From Candidatus Leptofilum gracile (GTDB taxonomy: Bacteria > Chloroflexota > Anaerolineae > Promineifilales > Promineifilaceae), in NCBI GenBank assembly GCA_016713825.1, contig JADJOJ010000007.1, forward strand, positions 891,918-955,917: a DNA stretch of 64,000 nt. Reading direction: 5' to 3'. Shown in pieces: positions 8,137-17,074 of this stretch. The position numbers and the translations under genes were made by a program. Numbering within the stretch: position 1 is the first letter of the stretch; each line of letters opens with the position of its first letter. The notes under the pieces are model-generated. The model was not told the DNA's origin. It saw nothing but the letters and a program-made list of their open reading frames with translations, and did no database searches.

Positions 8137-9476
8137 TCAGGCGGTGTCGCTGCTGGTGTGCTTGCGCTGAAGGCGAGCCAGGCGGTGTTGCAGTTCGGCG
8201 TGGAGGGGGTGCTGCTGGCCGCGCCTGCCCCAGCTGGCCATGAGCTTAAGCGCCTGCTGTGTCCAGCGCAGCGCCTGATCCAGCTCTTGGGTTTGCCATT
8301 CGTAATATTTGGCCAGCTCTTCGTGGGCGGCTACGTCGTCGAACGTGGTGGCGGCGATTTGCTGCCAGAGGGGGAGGGCTTCGGCGGAACGGCCGTTTCG
8401 CTTCAGCAGCGCCGCCAATCGGTGCAAATTTTGGTGGTAAAGCGCCAGGGGCAAATCTCCCTGCGCCGCCAGCCGCAAATTTTGCTCGGCGGCGGCGTGC
8501 AGGCCCAAATCTGCCTGCCAGCGGCCCAAGCTGTACAGGTCGATGGGATGGTCGGCGGGGTCTGGCTGGCTGAGCAGGCGCGTGACCCGCGCTGCCAGGG
8601 TAACCATCGAGACCATATCGATCTGGTTGTGGTAAAAACGCGCACCAGTTCGCGGGCGTCGCCGCTGTGCAGGTAGTTGTTGTACAGGCTGGGGATGAGC
8701 CAGCCGGGCACATCGTCCTGGCTGCGGCGCAGGCCCAGCAGGCTGCCCTCTAGCGAGCCCAGGGCGCAAGAACCGAGCCGGTGTCGCCACAGACGCCGGG
8801 CGGGGTGCAACAGGTCTAAATGCGGCCGTTCACGCAAATCGGTGGGCCTGCGGTTCATGATGAAGCGGCTTTCTAGCAGGGGGATGTCGAAGGAACGGCC
8901 GTTAAACGTAATCAGGCCCGCTTTTTCGGCCAGCAGCTCATCCAGCAGCAGCAGCAAAGCTGGCTCATCACCGTGGTCGCGCAGAAAATATTGGCGCACC
9001 ACAAAGCGCTCACCGTGCTGGCTTGGTTCAAAAAAGCCAACGCCCACCATAAAGGCGAGCGTGCCGGCCCCGGCCAACCCCGTCGTTTCTGTGTCTAAAA
9101 AGAGAAAATCGCGAAAATCGTGCTGCGCCAGGCGATCATCCTGCACAAAGGGGGCGGTGGCGGCGGGGGTAAAGTTGAGCAGGTCGGCCAGGCGGTCGTC
9201 GCCATGCTGGTAATCCAAGCGGTAGACGTGATCCAGCACAAAGCAGTCGCCATCGGGGGTGCTCACCAGCTGGCCGCCGGGCAGCAATTTTTCCAGGGGC
9301 TGGATGTCGTCGGGGTGGGGGGTGAATGATGGCTGAGGGGTGGGGAACGGCCGTATCACATCCGCATCCACCGGCGGGGCAGGCTTTAGCGGGCGAGATG
9401 ATTTGATCTGCCGCGCCCCGCGCACCACGCCCAAACGGCGCAATTTTGCCTGTAGCTGCTCATTTTTATCGGCCAT
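8137..9476 (-). CDS. RNase H-like 3'-5' exonuclease domain protein (YprB type) with TPR-like tail (one frameshift)
   Basis: The nuclease domain (about residues 115-290) carries FLFLDTETTGLAG (exonuclease motif I, Asp-Glu), LITFNGRSFDIPLLESR (motif II) and the late region GWLIPSLYNNYL. This is the arrangement of the RNase_H_2/YprB family of DnaQ-fold nucleases. The frame breaks after ELVRVF near 8640 in a run of five Ts. Adding one T restores YHNQIDMVSMVTLAARV and the remaining helical, Leu/Ala-rich tail, which looks like TPR repeats. Full length is about 446 residues. It starts 3 bp after the histidine kinase gene ends, so it is the last gene of the GTPase operon. The function is probably nucleic-acid processing, substrate unknown. 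Confidence 0.8.
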
Positions 9477-9479
9477 CTG

Positions 9480-11553
9480 TTAATCCACGTGGCCCAAAAC
9501 GCGCTCTAGCTTGGCCATAAGTTGGCCAATGGTGAACGGTTTTTGCAGCAGGTTCACCGACTCGCCAGGCACGCCGTGGTTCATAATCACCGTGTCGGTA
9601 TAACCAGTTATGTAAAGTGTTTTGAGACTCGGGTTTTGCTGCTGCAACATTTGCGACAGTTCATGCCCGCTCATTTGGGGCAGCACCACATCGGTCAGCA
9701 GCAGGTCGATTGTATCCCCTGCGGATTGGTAGATTTCTAGCGCTTCCAGGCCATTGTGGGCCACCAATACGTGGTACCCTTGGGCTAACAAGCCCTCTTC
9801 GATAAGGTCGCGCACGTCTTTTTCATCTTCCACTAGCAGAATTGTTTCGCTGCCCCGGCGGGGCACAGCCCCGGTTAAAGATTCCTGGGCTTCGCGCCTG
9901 GCCCGCAAGGAACGCGGCAACAAAATCTCGAAGGTGGTGCCTGCATTCATTTCGCTATGAACGACGATACCGCCTTTGCTTTGGGCCACAATGCCGTAGA
10001 CGCTAGAAAGCCCCAGCCCGGTGCCTTTGCCCAGCTCTTTGGTGGTAAAAAATGGTTCAAAAATGCGCTTGACGGTCTCGTTGCTCATTCCTTTGCCGGT
10101 ATCTTTCACCATGAGGCGCACGTATTCACCGGGTTCAAGGTCTGGGGAGATACGGCCGTCTTTCTTGTGCAACCGGTAATTTTCGGTGCGGATGGTCAGG
10201 CTGCCTCCCTGGGGCATCGCATCACGGGCGTTCACGGCCAGGTTCATGACCACCTGGCTAATCTGGCCCCGGATCGGCTTCAATGTACCACAATTCGGGG
10301 GCCAGCACGGTGGTAAAGTAAATGTCCTCGCCAATCGGCCGTCGGATCATCTGCTCCACTTCGCTGATCACCTCGTTTAGGTTTAGCTCTTCCAGTTCCA
10401 ACACCTGTTGGCGGCTAAAGGCCAGCAGCTGATAAGTCAGGTCAGACGCTCGTTTGCCGGCTGTGTGGATGGGCTCCACGTACTTCACCACTTTGGGGTC
10501 ATCCTCATACAGGCGCAGCAGCAAATCGGAATAGCTCATGATGATGGTGAGCACGTTGTTGAAATCGTGGGCAATGCCGCCTGCCAACAGGCCAATCGCT
10601 TCCATTTTTTGGGCTTGCAGCAAAGCTGTCTCTAGCTGCTTTCGTTCGGTGGCGTCGCGCTCGATGGAAACAAAGTGGGTCAGCTCGCGCCGCTCGTTTA
10701 GAATGGGGGCGACGGTCATATCGGCCCAATATTCGGTGCCGTCTTTGCGGTAGTTGATCAGCGCTACGTCTACGGCTTCGCGGTTGGCCAGAGCCCGGCG
10801 GATTTTCTCTAGCTGGCTGGGATCGGTATTGGGTCCATGAAACACCTGGCGCGACTGACCGACAATCTCTTTGTATTTGTACCCGGTGGCTTTGGTGAAG
10901 GCTTTGTTGACATAAACAATCCCAGCGCGGGTGGGGTCTTCTGGCTGGGCTTCGGTGATGATGACGGTGTCGCTGGTGTTGACGATGGCGGCTTCTAGCA
11001 AACGGAGCTGCTCATTGGCTTTGGCCAATTCGGCCGTACGCTCGCGCACGCGCTGCTCTAGCTGTTCATTGAGCTGCTGCAAGGCGGCTTCTGCCTTTTT
11101 ACGGCGGGCAATTTCTTGCTTGAGTTCGTTGCGCTGTTGGGTGAGGTTTTGCTGCAAACGGCCGATTTGGGTTGTGTTCTCAACGGTAAGCAAAAAGCCA
11201 GTTGTGGGATGGAGGGAATCGAGCAGCACCAGCTGGAGCGTCAGGTAAAGAAACTGCGCATTGGGCTGTTTGCGCGCTACATTTTCCAGACGAAACAGTT
11301 CTCGTTTGCGCTCCACCAGGTCACGAAAGGCAGATTCTGCGCCAACCAGTTCGCCAAATAAAAACTCAACCGGCTGGTTGAGAAAAGATTCCAAGAAGGC
11401 AACCTGGGTCACTTCGCCCAGGTTGGGCGAGATGTAGCGAATTTGCCGCTCTGGGGAGAGAGCGAGGTAGGCATATTGTTGAGATGATTGGATGACCTGC
11501 ACCAGCTGACTGGTAAGCCGGGTGACATCAAAATCGGTTTCTGGCTGGTTCAT
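9480..11553 (-). CDS. Hybrid PAS sensor histidine kinase with C-terminal receiver domain (one frameshift)
   Basis: Order of parts: an N-terminal PAS-like sensor (residues 1-140), a coiled coil (about 140-185), a LOV-like PAS domain (about 190-315), a HisKA domain with GGIAHDFNNVLTII as the phosphorylation His site, an HATPase domain (N box MNLAVNARDAM, G boxes DTGKGM and GKGTGLGLSSVYG), and a receiver domain (ILLVEDE, phospho-acceptor Asp in LLTDVVLP, late KPF). The two frames join at about 10265, where removing one G from GGGG restores EADPGQISQVVMN. The LOV-like domain reads GQSRQVFHG where photoactive LOV has GxNCRFLQG, so the flavin-binding Cys is missing and light sensing through an adduct is not expected. 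No transmembrane segment is obvious. It lies 11 bp after the GTPase gene. Confidence 0.88.
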
Positions 11554-11564
11554 AAGCGAATTCG

Positions 11565-12068
11565 TTACATTTCCAGGAGTTCTGCTAATTGATAAAAGGC
11601 GTTATTGACATTTTCACCGGTTTTGGCGCTGGTTTGCAAAAAAGTGTGGGCCAGGGGGGTGATTGCCTGGTGCAGTTCGTCGTCAGAAATGGCCCGCTCG
11701 GTGGCCAGGTCTACCTTGTTACCGATGAAGATGAGAACGGCCGTTTCATTCACAGCGCGCATCTGTTCGGCGTAATAGGCCAGCTTGGGCAGCGTTTCTG
11801 GGCGGGTCAGGTCGCACACAATCAGCGCCCCGGCCGCCCCCAGCAGGTAATTACGGCCGATCTTGTGAAAATCCTCGCCACCCACCAAATCCCAAATAAA
11901 AAAATCTAAAAAATGGTTGGGGCGCTCCAGGCGTTTGCGCGACATATGCACGCCAATTGTGCTGAGGTAAGATTCATCAAACCGTTCTTCAACATAGCGC
12001 CGAATGAGGCTGGTTTTACCGACGGCGAAGTCGCCAAGCAAGCAAATTTTCTTTTGCACAATCTTCAT
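11565..12068 (-). CDS. Ras-like small GTPase
   Basis: From ATG at 12068 (MKIVQKKICLLGDFAVGKTS) the product has 167 residues, the usual size of a bacterial Ras/Rab-like GTPase. P-loop GDFAVGKT, switch I region with STIGVHM, G3 WDLVGGED, G4 GNKVDLA and G5 TSAKTG are all present. G3 has Gly where Ras has the catalytic Gln (DxxGQE), so intrinsic hydrolysis may be slow and depend on a partner. A start at 12116 is possible but has no ribosome site, while AAAGAGAAG precedes 12068. It lies directly after a gene with a roadblock-like domain, the fold of MglB-type GTPase partners, which suggests a functional pair. Other roles cannot be excluded. Confidence 0.9.
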   Translation of the reverse strand: MKIVQKKICLLGDFAVGKTSLIRRYVEERFDESYLSTIGVHMSRKRLERPNHFLDFFIWDLVGGEDFHKIGRNYLLGAAGALIVCDLTRPETLPKLAYYAEQMRAVNETAVLIFIGNKVDLATERAISDDELHQAITPLAHTFLQTSAKTGENVNNAFYQLAELLEM

Positions 12069-12123
12069 CGAACGAAACTTCTCTTTCACTGTTCCGCCCC
12101 GCTGCATCGGTGTCAAAAGCTGG

Positions 12124-13758
12124 TTATGGACGGGCAGGCGTGGGCGTAATCAAATAATCTGGAATGGGTATACGCAAGTCTATCCATTGTAACAAAACCC
12201 AGCCCTCTTGTAAGCCATTTCTATCGGTCCACTGAATTTTGGCCCAATTTTGGTAGACAGCCAGGATGGTAACGGCCGTTCCCCGAACCACCTCACCCGT
12301 ACGCGGCGTAAACAACTGTGGCTCCGACAACGTAAACACATCCCCAATCATTTGGGCAGAAATGGGTGTGGGCGTCAGCGACGGCGTCAGCGTAGGCGTG
12401 GGCGTAAAGGTATTGGTCGGCGTAGGTGTGTTGGTCGGCGTTTGTGTCGGCGTGGGCGTAAACGTGGGCGTAAAGGTAGGCGTGTTGGTTGGCGTTTGTG
12501 TCGGCGTCAGGGTAGGCGTGGGGGTGTTGGTAGGTACCGGCGTAAACGTTGGGGAAGGCGTCATGGTGGGCGTGTTGGTTGGCGATGGCGTGATTGTGGG
12601 GGTGGCAGTGGGAAAAGCCACCGGCAGCAGCGCAATGGTGAATTGCAAATAAAAGCAAGAAAGCGCCAAAAAAAGCAGCCCACCCATACCAAAAATAAAT
12701 ACAAACCAACGCTGTAAGCGCGTCAACGGTTTGCTTTGACGCCGGTTCCCCGCCACCGCTCCCATAAATTCCGCCAGATGCGGCGTCAACGCTGGCAGCG
12801 TTTCAGAGTCCCCAGCATAAGCTTTCAGGGCATGTTCGTGCTGCAAATGCAGCTCAGAAACAAATGTTTGTACTGTACCGCGAAACCCCTCTGGCTCAAT
12901 GCCATGAATGACCACAGCCAAATACGCATACTGCCCACCCTGAATAATGATCCGATCATCGCCATACTGAATTTCATCCAGGTCGGTGCCCGTGCGGCCC
13001 CGGCCAAATGAATCACGGGCAAATTGGCGAATCGCCGTTAGCATGCCGCCAATCATGCCAGAGCTCATCTCTGCATCTTCCGTTGGGTAGGTGGCCAGCA
13101 GCAACCCACTGTCTCGCTGGATAAAAAAGAGCTGCTCAACCTGGAAAGGAATAGCATCGCGCAGCGCCAGTTCTGAGGATGAAACGCCGCGCAAACGCGC
13201 CTGCAACTGCCGCCACACATCACCCGTGGTTTGCCGCAGGCGCATATCAATGTTGCGCTGAATCTCGCGCAGCGTTTCGGCCACCGACTTTTGCACAGAT
13301 TCGCCGATGATGGGGTAAATGGCGTCGATCATGTCCTGGCGGCTGTTGCGAATTTGGGTGCGGATCGCTTCGCCCATGATGGGGCTAAAGGTTTTGGCCA
13401 TCTCGTCGCGATCTTCTTCAATGCGCTTGCCGATGAGGCGGCTAAAAACAGGGGAAAGGCGGCTGAGGAGGCTTTCTGAACGGCCGAAATTTTTGTAGTT
13501 CAAAATGGAAATGCTGGTTTGCAAATCCATGAGCTGATCTTCGTACAGATGCTGCACCTTAAGCAGCTGCGCTTCTAGCTGCTCGATCTTTTCTTGCAGC
13601 TGTTCAATTGAAATTTCAGATTCCCGATAGGCGGCAATCTCTTCTTCCAAGGCCCGAATCCGCTCACGCTCACGCGCCAGCAAAATAGATTGCGCCGCGC
13701 GCAGCAGATCTTCTTCACGTGGTTGTGAAGCGGAATCACTCGTGGGGGGAATGGCCAT
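12124..13758 (-). CDS. Coiled-coil, roadblock-like, single-pass membrane protein with Thr-Pro linker and SH3-like end
   Basis: The product has 544 residues. Residues 15-85 form a coiled coil (RERERIRALEEEI and so on). Residues about 200-320 read like a roadblock/LC7-type sensor domain (DSGLLLATYPT ... IQGGQYAYLAVVIHG). A transmembrane segment lies at about 355-382 (FVFIFGMGGLLFLALSCFYL). A linker of about 85 residues of Thr-Pro repeats follows, then a C-terminal domain of about 75 residues (GDVFTLSEPQLFTPRTG ... EGWVLLQWIDLR) that resembles bacterial SH3-like folds. Topology would place the coiled coil and roadblock in the cytoplasm and the SH3-like domain outside, so it could carry a signal across the membrane to the GTPase encoded next. 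The domain calls are by pattern, not by search. Confidence 0.75.
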   Translation of the reverse strand: MAIPPTSDSASQPREEDLLRAAQSILLARERERIRALEEEIAAYRESEISIEQLQEKIEQLEAQLLKVQHLYEDQLMDLQTSISILNYKNFGRSESLLSRLSPVFSRLIGKRIEEDRDEMAKTFSPIMGEAIRTQIRNSRQDMIDAIYPIIGESVQKSVAETLREIQRNIDMRLRQTTGDVWRQLQARLRGVSSSELALRDAIPFQVEQLFFIQRDSGLLLATYPTEDAEMSSGMIGGMLTAIRQFARDSFGRGRTGTDLDEIQYGDDRIIIQGGQYAYLAVVIHGIEPEGFRGTVQTFVSELHLQHEHALKAYAGDSETLPALTPHLAEFMGAVAGNRRQSKPLTRLQRWFVFIFGMGGLLFLALSCFYLQFTIALLPVAFPTATPTITPSPTNTPTMTPSPTFTPVPTNTPTPTLTPTQTPTNTPTFTPTFTPTPTQTPTNTPTPTNTFTPTPTLTPSLTPTPISAQMIGDVFTLSEPQLFTPRTGEVVRGTAVTILAVYQNWAKIQWTDRNGLQEGWVLLQWIDLRIPIPDYLITPTPARP

Positions 13759-13776
13759 TACTGCTTAAAAATGAGG

Positions 13777-14526
13777 TTAGCCGTTGTAAAGACGACGGCC
13801 GAGTTCCATGTAAAGCTGGGCCAGGTCATGACGGGCGGCAGCTTTATCATCCAGGGCAGAGGTCAACTTCAACATTTCGGCACGTAAATCATCGTCCCGC
13901 TTTTGGGATTCGGCACGGGCGGCGTTGATGCGCTGCACCTGCTCTTCGTTGAGGCGGGTGATGTGCTGGGTGAGCTCTTTTTGCACTTTGCCTAGCTGGC
14001 CCAAAAGGTCGGTGGCCAGCTTGTCGATGCGGTCGGTGAGCTCTTGCTGGGCCTGACGCAGGTTGGTAGCCTGGGTAGAGGCTTGCTTATCTACATACTC
14101 CATCAATTCGCGGTGCAGTTTGCGCATTTCACCGCTGTGGGTATCTTCTTGACGGTCAAACCGCTGGTTAATTTCTAACTTGGCGGCTGCCAGGTCGTGG
14201 CTGTTTTGCTTGGTCTGATTCTCAATCTGGTTTGTGAGGCGAGATTGGAGGTCAACGAGTTTGTTTTGCGAGGTTTCGGCGAGGCCAGCTAACCGCTCGT
14301 TGAAGCTGTTTTGCAGGGTGCGGTTGATGCTTTCCAGGTTGGTTTCTACGTGGTTGAAACGACTTTCGGTGTTGCGAATATGATTTCCCCAAAAAATTTC
14401 GCGCAAATCTTCCAAATCGCTGCGCGAGCCAATACCGTTTTCTTTGGCTGTGGGCGACATATTGGTGGGTATGGAGGCTGGGCTGGTTTTATCTGTTGTT
14501 ACGGCCGTTTCTTGCTTATCCATCAT
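13777..14526 (-). CDS. Long coiled-coil protein
   Basis: The product has 249 residues. Residues about 45-235 are almost continuous heptad-type sequence rich in Gln, Glu, Leu, Arg and Asp (for example LETSQNKLVDLQSRL-like and QAQQELTDRIDKLATDLLGQ), with no membrane segment. It resembles apolipoprotein-like or filament-forming coiled coils but no family is recognised. The start is the double ATG at 14524-14526 preceded by GGGAGAGA. It is the first gene of the five-gene minus-strand operon, 18 bp ahead of the roadblock-like membrane protein, which also begins with a coiled coil, so a structural partnership is plausible. Confidence 0.8.
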   Translation of the reverse strand: MMDKQETAVTTDKTSPASIPTNMSPTAKENGIGSRSDLEDLREIFWGNHIRNTESRFNHVETNLESINRTLQNSFNERLAGLAETSQNKLVDLQSRLTNQIENQTKQNSHDLAAAKLEINQRFDRQEDTHSGEMRKLHRELMEYVDKQASTQATNLRQAQQELTDRIDKLATDLLGQLGKVQKELTQHITRLNEEQVQRINAARAESQKRDDDLRAEMLKLTSALDDKAAARHDLAQLYMELGRRLYNG

Positions 14527-14776
14527 TCTCTCCCTGGGTACATTTTACCCTGTCATCAAAATTGATACTGCTCAATTATCGCTTCCCATCGGTGCCTGGC
14601 AAACCTTTCTAAAAATATTTAAAACTTTCTTTACGTCTGTAGTTGCAGAGCCAGGATTTCCCGCACAATTCCCACCTGATAAATTAGCATAAAAGCGCGC
14701 CTAAATCAATTCGTGTTTCAGGAGGCGACCAGCGGCGTTTTTTCCGTTTGCGCGTCATTGGCTTATACTTGACGAT

Positions 14777-15382
14777 ATGAAGATTTATCTAGCTCGGCAT
14801 GGGCAATCACGGTGGCAAGTAGAGCGGGACGATAATGATTGGAACAGCCCGCTAACAGATTTGGGTCAGCGACAGGCGCAGCTGTTGGCAAACTGGCTGT
14901 CTACCCCTGCCAAGTTAGACAATGAGACGCGTGTGGAGATTGGTTGTGTGCGGGTAAGCCCCTTAAAACGGGCGCAGGAAACGGCCGTTCCCATCACCAC
15001 CGCCCTCAACTGCCCCAGCCACACCGATGCCTACCTGCGCGAAGCCGATTTTTACGTATCTGAACATTTACCCGCTGCCGCATCACCTTACCAGGCGATG
15101 CCCACCTACAAGCCATCGTTTCGGTATGCTGTTTTTAAGCAGCAAGCGCAGGCCGCCCTGTACGCCCTGGTGGCCGATGCCGAAACGTGCGGCCAGCCGG
15201 TGCTGGGCGTCGCCCACGGTGGCCTAATTTCTACCATGCTGCGGTTGGCCACCGGCAGCGACACGGTTTCATTTTGGCTGTACAACACCAGCCTGAGCGC
15301 GTTAGAATGGAAGCGAGGCCGCTGGCACCTGATTCATTTAAATTTGTGGGACCATCTCCCACCCGCCTGGCGAACGTTTTAG
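14777..15382 (+). CDS. Histidine phosphatase (phosphoglycerate mutase-like)
   Basis: The product has 201 residues. It begins MKIYLARHGQSRWQ with the catalytic RHG motif. A second conserved region (LKRAQETA) and the late AHGGLISTMLRL with the second catalytic His are in the normal places for the histidine phosphatase superfamily. The substrate cannot be told, since the family includes phosphoglycerate mutases, cobalamin and sugar phosphatases. TATACT at 14764-14769 lies 7 bases before the ATG with no ribosome site between them, so the transcript may be leaderless. It is 21 bp ahead of a CPBP gene on the same strand. Confidence 0.88.
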   Translation: MKIYLARHGQSRWQVERDDNDWNSPLTDLGQRQAQLLANWLSTPAKLDNETRVEIGCVRVSPLKRAQETAVPITTALNCPSHTDAYLREADFYVSEHLPAAASPYQAMPTYKPSFRYAVFKQQAQAALYALVADAETCGQPVLGVAHGGLISTMLRLATGSDTVSFWLYNTSLSALEWKRGRWHLIHLNLWDHLPPAWRTF

Positions 15383-15403
15383 CGCCTGGACATCACAAAT
15401 TGT

Positions 15404-16366
15404 ATGGATATTTATACTTTAGTCGTTGCCGCCAGCCTCATTGTGCTGGCGAACAAAATTCAGCAAGTAAAGTCAGACACGTTCCTGAAGCTGTTCGACT
15501 TGCTGTTGATGAGTCTAAACATTCCGGTTTTTTTGCTGGGTATTTTGTTGGTTTTTCGGCTGGCTAACTTAGGGGCTGTAACGGATTTGCCCATTGAGAA
15601 TGTGGTGGGGGTTGGCTTTATTCTGCAGGGAACGGCCGTTTGGGGGATTGTCATCTGCTTTCGGTCTACACGGCACAGCATGGAGCGCATCATGCCGGTG
15701 AACCCACACTCCCCGGTACACACCCTGGCGCTGCTGTACAGTGGCTACTTCGCCAGCACCGTTATTTTGCAGTTGGCCGGTGGCCTGGACAGCCTGGCCG
15801 CAAACCTGACAGAGGTGTCGGTTGGCCTGTTTTTGGTGCAGCAGTTAAGTTTTGTGGTGCTGGCCTTGTTGGGTGTGGGGGTGGTGATACGGCGGGATTG
15901 GACGGCCGTTCTGCAGCGGCTTGGCCTGGGACCATTAACAGGACGTCAACTTATAGAATCTGTCGGCTGGGTAGCCCTGCTTGTCCTGCTGCAAGCCGTC
16001 GGCGGTGCCATTTGGGCAGCCACCAACCCCGATGAAGTAGCCCTGATTGAACAAATCAGCCAAACCCTGTACCAAAACTTTGGCCTTTGGCATTGGCTGG
16101 CCCTGGCCATTGGCGCAGGCATTGGCGAAGAAATTTTGTTTCGCGGGGCCTTGCAACCGGCCCAGGGCATCTGGTTTACCTCTGCCCTGTTTGCCATTGT
16201 GCACGTGCAGTACGGCCTTTTCACCCCAGCCACCGTGGTGCTTTTTTTGCTGTCATTCATCCTGGGCACCATTCGGCAGCGGCACAACACCAGCATGGCC
16301 ATTTTGGTACACATCGGCTACGACCTGGCGCTGGCGCTCATCACCCTTTGGGCCACAGCAGCTTAA
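15404..16366 (+). CDS. CPBP intramembrane protease family protein
   Basis: The product has 320 residues with about eight hydrophobic segments. The CPBP motifs are EEILFRG (residues about 244-250), FAIVHVQYG and a final HIGYD segment. The third CPBP protein in the window, it is not closely similar to the pair at 5-6.7 kb. Family members are membrane proteases or processing factors, and the partner is unknown. It is likely co-transcribed with the histidine phosphatase. The tRNA-Pro gene begins 50 bp downstream with its own promoter. Confidence 0.88.
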   Translation: MDIYTLVVAASLIVLANKIQQVKSDTFLKLFDLLLMSLNIPVFLLGILLVFRLANLGAVTDLPIENVVGVGFILQGTAVWGIVICFRSTRHSMERIMPVNPHSPVHTLALLYSGYFASTVILQLAGGLDSLAANLTEVSVGLFLVQQLSFVVLALLGVGVVIRRDWTAVLQRLGLGPLTGRQLIESVGWVALLVLLQAVGGAIWAATNPDEVALIEQISQTLYQNFGLWHWLALAIGAGIGEEILFRGALQPAQGIWFTSALFAIVHVQYGLFTPATVVLFLLSFILGTIRQRHNTSMAILVHIGYDLALALITLWATAA

Positions 16367-16374
16367 AACGTCAT

Positions 16375-16403
16375 TTGCTTGCCCTATGCCCATTTGCTAT
16401 AAT
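16375..16403 (+). promoter_or_regulatory. Sigma70-type promoter of tRNA-Pro
   Basis: TTGCTT at 16375-16380 and TATAAT at 16398-16403 are separated by exactly 17 bases. The tRNA begins 13 bases after the -10 box. Confidence 0.8.
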
Positions 16404-16415
16404 CCACAAGCTTGT

Positions 16416-16492
16416 CGGGGCATGGCGCAGCTTGGTAGCGCGCTTCAATGGGGTTGAAGAGGTCGTGGGTTCGAATCCCGCTGCCCCGACCA
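16416..16492 (+). tRNA. tRNA-Pro (anticodon GGG), CCA encoded
   Basis: The acceptor stem CGGGGCA pairs with TGCCCCG, and C1-G72 is the expected identity pair for bacterial tRNA-Pro. The anticodon stem CTTCA/TGAAG holds the loop ATGGGGT with anticodon GGG. The T arm GTGGG-TTCGAAT-CCCGC is canonical. A 3' CCA is encoded at 16490-16492. Confidence 0.95.
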
Positions 16493-16503
16493 ATAAAACA
16501 AGC

Positions 16504-16540
16504 AAAACGCCGCGTTTAACGACGTGGCGTTTTCTGTTTA
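16504..16540 (+). terminator. Rho-independent terminator of tRNA-Pro
   Basis: AAAACGCCGCG / CGTGGCGTTTT form an imperfect stem around TTTAACGA, followed by a T-rich tail. It lies 12 bases after the tRNA. Confidence 0.75.
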
Positions 16541-16582
16541 CAGACGATGTCTGAAAAGATCATCATGTAAATGGAGAAAATT

Positions 16583-17074
16583 ATGAGGAACGACAAAAAC
16601 AGTAAAACCGTCAGGCTGCGCCGCAATGTAACGCTTACCTTGTTTGGGATTGGCATTATTTTTGTGGCGTTTTCTTTGGGTGCCGAATTTTTGGGGCTGA
16701 ACATTACGCCCGGTTTTGGCATGGTGCAGATGTTCCAACTGCTGTTGGGCATCACAGCGTTAACGGCCGCCCTCTTTTTTCACATCAATGCCTTGCGGCA
16801 AGAGATGGAACGTTCTTTGCAGGCAGACATTGGGGTGCGTTTGGCAGCAACCGGCCTGGTTTTTGCCTATATCACGGGGTTGTCTGATCTAATTCAGATT
16901 GGGACGCACGTGGAGCCGCAGTTTGAACGGCCGTTTGTCGGCCCCTTACAGCTGGGGGGGTTGGCGCTGGCGGTGCTGGTCATTATCGTGGGGCTGGCGC
17001 TGTATTACACCAGTCGGGGCACCCGCTCCAAATCATCGATGGATTTTATTGTGAACGGCAATGGCAACCATTAA
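16583..17074 (+). CDS. Four-segment membrane protein of unknown function
   Basis: From ATG at 16583 the product has 163 residues. The first ATG at 16571 would add four residues, but GGAGA sits at the right distance only for 16583. Hydrophobic segments at about 15-37, 45-70, 88-108 and 130-150 alternate with short charged loops (INALRQEMERS, QIGTHVEPQFERP). I do not recognise a family. The stop overlaps the stop of the convergent gene on the other strand. Confidence 0.75.
   Translation: MRNDKNSKTVRLRRNVTLTLFGIGIIFVAFSLGAEFLGLNITPGFGMVQMFQLLLGITALTAALFFHINALRQEMERSLQADIGVRLAATGLVFAYITGLSDLIQIGTHVEPQFERPFVGPLQLGGLALAVLVIIVGLALYYTSRGTRSKSSMDFIVNGNGNH

Noticed and set aside
12250..12717. Plus-strand frames rich in Gly-Val and Arg-Arg-Gly
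   Set aside because: They are the opposite strand of the Thr-Pro linker of the roadblock-like protein.
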